Shown piece after piece: positions 5,467 through 7,277 of a stretch of 7,277 nucleotides of DNA. This stretch comes from Verrucomicrobiota bacterium (lineage in GTDB: Bacteria > Verrucomicrobiota > Verrucomicrobiia > Chthoniobacterales > UBA10450). The DNA lies in contig QHNB01000194.1 of assembly GCA_003217965.1 (NCBI GenBank), positions 1 to 7,277 on the forward strand, in the 5' to 3' direction. The notes under the pieces are model-generated. The model was not told the origin of the DNA. It ran no database searches and was given only the letters and a program-made list of their open reading frames with translations. The translations under genes and the position numbers were made by a program. Within the stretch, counting starts at the first letter, position 1. The number at the start of each line of letters is the position of its first letter.

Positions 5467-6090
5467 TTAACTCTGTCTTTCAATCTTGGGCGGATGAAAC
5501 ATGTCCGGATTCGCTGCCGGTTCCAAGTCATGCTCGCCAAATGCCGGCACCGGAAACTCACTCGGTTGACTAGGATCGAGGTGCTCCGCCTTGGTATCAC
5601 CGGTCAGTTTTTGACTGTCGATTTTCCGCTGTAGTTCCATGAAAGCGTGCAGCAACGCTTCCGGCCTGGGCGGGCAGCCCGGAATGTAAACATCGACCGG
5701 GATATACCGGTCGATCCCCTTGAGCACATTGTAGCCTTGTTTGAACGGTCCACCCGATATGGCACAGGCGCCCATGGAAATGACGTACTTCGGATCGGGC
5801 ATTTGGTTGTAAAGCCGGACAATTTGTGGCGCCATTTTCTTGGTCACCGTGCCGGCGACGATCATAAGGTCGGCTTGACGGGGCGATGGCCGAAAAACTT
5901 CGCCGCCGAAACGCGCGATGTCGTAACGCGAAGCCGCCGTTGCGATCATTTCAATCGCGCAACAGGCCAGCCCGAATTGCAGCGGCCAAATCGAGTTCCG
6001 CCGGCCCCAGTTGTAGAGGTCCTGCATCGAGGTCACCCAGACCCCTTGCCGTTGTAGTTCGCTACGCAGATCTTCGTCGATTTCGCTCAT
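5467..6090 (-). CDS. nuoB: NADH-quinone oxidoreductase subunit B (NuoB, cluster N2)
   Basis: NuoB carries cluster N2, the last iron-sulfur centre of complex I, which donates electrons to quinone at the interface with NuoD. The 207-residue protein shows the unusual tandem-cysteine ligand pair Cys43-Cys44 in FGLACCAIEM. The other two ligands are Cys109 in GACAISGGPF and Cys139 in PGCPPRPEALLHAF. The conserved RPSPRQADLMIVAGTVTKKM segment lies at about 67-86. The N-terminus is short, and ATG at 6090 is the natural start. A C-terminal extension after about residue 157 is low in conservation and hydrophilic. The TAA stop is part of a GTTAMA unit of the downstream element. nuoA lies upstream across another element. 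Confidence 0.97.
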   Translation of the reverse strand: MSEIDEDLRSELQRQGVWVTSMQDLYNWGRRNSIWPLQFGLACCAIEMIATAASRYDIARFGGEVFRPSPRQADLMIVAGTVTKKMAPQIVRLYNQMPDPKYVISMGACAISGGPFKQGYNVLKGIDRYIPVDVYIPGCPPRPEALLHAFMELQRKIDSQKLTGDTKAEHLDPSQPSEFPVPAFGEHDLEPAANPDMFHPPKIERQS

Positions 6091-6093
6091 CTC

Positions 6094-6172
6094 GTGAAAC
6101 GTTAAAGAGTTAAATCGTTTAATTGGGTTTTATCTTCGTCGTTAACAATGTAACCCTTTTAAGAGTTTTAAC
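6094..6172. repeat. Paired inverted GTTAMA element between nuoA and nuoB
   Basis: The left arm has units on the plus strand at 6094 (GTGA, decayed), 6101, 6109 and 6117 (GTTTA, decayed). The right arm has units on the minus strand with their G at 6172, 6163 (CTTA, decayed), 6154 and 6146. Spacing is 7, 8, 8 and 9, 9, 8. The interior is about 16 nt. This is the least regular of the four paired elements, but it keeps the same architecture and fills the spacer: it ends 8 nt before the nuoA stop codon and begins 3 nt upstream of the nuoB start. It probably forms an imperfect hairpin in the nuo transcript. Confidence 0.65.
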
Positions 6173-6179
6173 GAACGCG

Positions 6180-6554
6180 TCAGCGTGCCCAATCTAAACA
6201 GCCTTTGCTCCAGGCCCAAATTAGGCCCTCGATTAGGAGCAACAAGAAAACGAGGATGGCGATAAACGCGCCCACCGGCAAACCGGTGAATGCCACGGCA
6301 AAGGGAACGAGAAACACTGCCTCTACATCGAAGATCAGAAAAATGATGCAGTAGAGGTAATACTGCGATCGAAACTGAACTTGCGCTTCGCCGAGCGATT
6401 CAACGCCACATTCGTACGTTGCGTTTTTTTCCGCGCCTGGTTTCGGGGGTTGGAAAAATCGTCGCCACAGCCAGGCCAGCGCCAGGGGCATCGTTGGAAA
6501 GACCAGCGCCACGGCGCAGAAAATCAGGATAAAAAAATACGGATTCGGCGTCAT
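6180..6554 (-). CDS. nuoA: NADH-quinone oxidoreductase subunit A (NuoA)
   Basis: NuoA is a small membrane subunit of complex I that lies beside NuoH at the quinone-access region. The 124-residue length is typical. Three membrane helices are visible at about 7-30, 66-88 and 92-114. The long loop between the first two has the family motif YECGVES at about 47-53, with Cys49. The second helix begins FRSQYYLYCIIFLIFDVEA, with conserved Asp76 and Glu78. The start is ATG at 6554, with only a weak GAG upstream. It is the first nuo gene on the minus strand, and a 254-bp gap separates it from the divergent nuoH, where its promoter should lie. Confidence 0.96.
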   Translation of the reverse strand: MTPNPYFFILIFCAVALVFPTMPLALAWLWRRFFQPPKPGAEKNATYECGVESLGEAQVQFRSQYYLYCIIFLIFDVEAVFLVPFAVAFTGLPVGAFIAILVFLLLLIEGLIWAWSKGCLDWAR

Positions 6555-6808
6555 CAGGCTCGGAAATCAATCACGATCGGCACGAAATTGCTCGGAAAGA
6601 TTTATTGTCGCCGCATTACATGCCGGTGCAGAGGACGGCGAAAACATTCCACAGTTCTGACGAAGCGGAGAAAGCCGATCGCGCTGATTTCGATAACTTG
6701 GGCGATTAAGTCTTGCCCAAGGGATCCGCTCCGGCCGCAACCGCCTATAGAAGCTGGCTGCGATTCTGCCTTGATTAAAGAATAGTGCACCGCTTTGCTC
6801 GATCGGCC
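6555..6808. promoter_or_regulatory. Divergent spacer between nuoA and nuoH
   Basis: This 254-bp gap separates genes that are transcribed away from each other, so it should contain promoters for both. I could not assign a convincing -35/-10 pair on either strand. Open frames across it have no recognisable protein content. It contains no GTTAMA units, unlike the spacers inside the minus-strand gene row. The one clear structure is the dyad at 6697-6721. Confidence 0.4.
6697..6721. promoter_or_regulatory. Dyad in the nuoA-nuoH divergent region, possible operator or leader hairpin
   Basis: CTTGGGC at 6697-6703 and GCCCAAG at 6715-6721 form a perfect 7-bp inverted repeat with an 11-nt AT-rich spacer, about 90 bp upstream of the nuoH start and about 145 bp upstream of the nuoA start. 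It could be an operator for a dimeric regulator or a leader hairpin of either transcript. The evidence is the symmetry alone. Confidence 0.25.
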
Positions 6809-7277
6809 ATGACGGGCGATTTCGTTGATCAGATGTTTGTTCGTGCGAAACAGCATCTGCTGTCGCCGCTGGCTACCACGCCTGATTGGGTAGTCCAAAT
6901 CGTATCAGCGCTCGTCAACATCGCTGCGGTGCTCGCGGTGTTTCTGACGCTCTTCGCTCTTATTTCCGTCTTGGAGCGAAAGATTCTCGGACGCATTCAA
7001 AATCGCTATGGACCAAATCGCGTCGGCCCATTTGGCCTTTTCCAGCCGGTAGCGGACGGGATCAAGATGTTGATCAAGGAAGACATCGTCCCGGCGCGCG
7101 CCGACAAGCTTGTGCATTTTCTCGCGCCAATCCTCATTGCGGCGACGGCAATCCTCACCCTCGGAGTGATCCCTTACGGCCGGAACATGACGCCATTCGC
7201 GATCGATGGCGGCATTTTGTTTTTCTTCGCCATCGGGTCTACGACGGAGCTTGCCGTTTTTATGGCCGGCTGGGGCA
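6809..7277 (+). CDS. nuoH: NADH-quinone oxidoreductase subunit H (NuoH), 5' part, cut by the window end
   Basis: NuoH is the membrane subunit of complex I that contacts NuoB and NuoD and forms the quinone channel. The window holds the first 156 codons of a gene whose family is usually about 330-400 residues. The first membrane helix is at about 28-52. The diagnostic loop follows: SVLERKILGRIQNRYGPNRVG at about 53-73 (in two overlapping pieces), then FGLFQPVADGIKMLIKED at about 75-92. Further hydrophobic segments are at about 99-118 and from 132 on, ending in the STTELAVFMAGWG region. The ATG at 6809 gives a normal short N-terminus; GTG at 6785 and ATG at 6833 are alternatives, and an in-frame stop lies at 6776. 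No Shine-Dalgarno is seen. It is transcribed away from nuoA, which is unusual for a nuo locus. Confidence 0.95.
   Translation, partial: MTGDFVDQMFVRAKQHLLSPLATTPDWVVQIVSALVNIAAVLAVFLTLFALISVLERKILGRIQNRYGPNRVGPFGLFQPVADGIKMLIKEDIVPARADKLVHFLAPILIAATAILTLGVIPYGRNMTPFAIDGGILFFFAIGSTTELAVFMAGWG

Larger units (their letters stand above)
4937..5471. mobile_element. Inverted-arm element carrying a four-helix-bundle protein gene (IVS-like)
   Basis: The left arm has units on the plus strand at 4937, 4946, 4955 and 4963 (spacing 9, 9, 8). The right arm has units on the minus strand with their G at 5471, 5464, 5455 and 5447 (spacing 7, 9, 8). They are the same GTTAMA units, with the same inward-reading orientation, as the short elements in the neighbouring spacers, but about 470 bp of protein-coding DNA separates them. 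The right arm overlaps the nuoB stop codon, and the left arm abuts the nuoC start. The cargo gene's start codon lies in the right arm, and its frame-restored stop (4964-4966) lies in the left arm. It is known that this protein family is encoded inside stem-bounded intervening sequences of 23S rRNA genes. That the present element is a related mobile unit is inference; no transposase or recombinase is present. Confidence 0.6.

Noticed and set aside
5460..5600. N-terminal extension of the four-helix-bundle gene to an ATG at 5600
   Set aside because: The extension overlaps the 3' end of nuoB in another frame, is rich in Arg and does not match the family; the ATG at 5459 just after the nuoB stop fits better.
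2886..6172. CRISPR array as explanation of the regularly spaced units
   Set aside because: Units are only 6-7 bp with 1-3 bp between them, vary in sequence and are arranged as inverted arms; there are no spacers and no cas genes.
6602..6898. 98-residue minus-strand frame in the nuoA-nuoH gap
   Set aside because: It overlaps the start of nuoH antisense and has no recognisable content.
6905..7117. 70-residue minus-strand frame opposite nuoH
   Set aside because: It is antisense to the conserved NuoH loop; a shadow frame.

Overview
The window holds part of a bacterial respiratory complex I (NADH:quinone oxidoreductase) locus, an outer-membrane porin gene, and a set of unusual intergenic repeat elements. 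The organism is a Gram-negative, respiring bacterium of moderate GC content. It has a signal-peptide-bearing beta-barrel porin ending in Phe and split nuoC and nuoD genes. Weak Shine-Dalgarno signals, frequent GTG starts and the GTTAMA-type intergenic repeats make me think of Verrucomicrobiota, but this placement is a low-to-moderate confidence guess and not something the sequence proves.

Layout: the minus strand, read from right to left, carries nuoA (6554-6180), nuoB (6090-5467), a four-helix-bundle (23S rRNA intervening-sequence type) protein gene (5459-5064 as read), nuoC (4936-4265), nuoD (4129-2963), a small unrecognised putative lipoprotein gene (2879-2478), nuoI (2380-1757) and a phosphate-selective-type porin (1505-111). 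nuoH runs the other way from 6809 and leaves the window at 7277. NuoB, C, D and I form the peripheral arm that carries electrons to quinone (NuoB holds cluster N2, NuoI holds two 4Fe-4S clusters). NuoA and NuoH are membrane subunits at the quinone chamber. Subunits E, F, G and J-N are not in the window.

The most interesting signal is between the genes. Each of the four spacers nuoA/nuoB, nuoB/nuoC, nuoC/nuoD and nuoD/lipoprotein consists almost wholly of one element. The element is two inverted arms of about 31-34 bp, each a row of four GTTAMA-like units (M = A or C). In four of the arms the units are spaced exactly 8, 9 and 8 bp. Three elements have short interiors (about 16-57 bp). The fourth, between nuoB and nuoC, has an interior of about 470 bp that encodes the four-helix-bundle protein, whose start codon lies in one arm and whose frame-restored stop codon lies in the other. 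The arms abut or overlap the stop and start codons of the neighbouring nuo genes. This looks like a family of IVS-like or REPIN-like mobile elements with one protein-coding member and several short non-coding ones. The protein gene carries an apparent one-base frameshift near its 3' end. A degenerate arm lies upstream of nuoI.

The two larger non-coding gaps (1506-1756 and 6555-6808) hold only small dyads and no recognisable gene.
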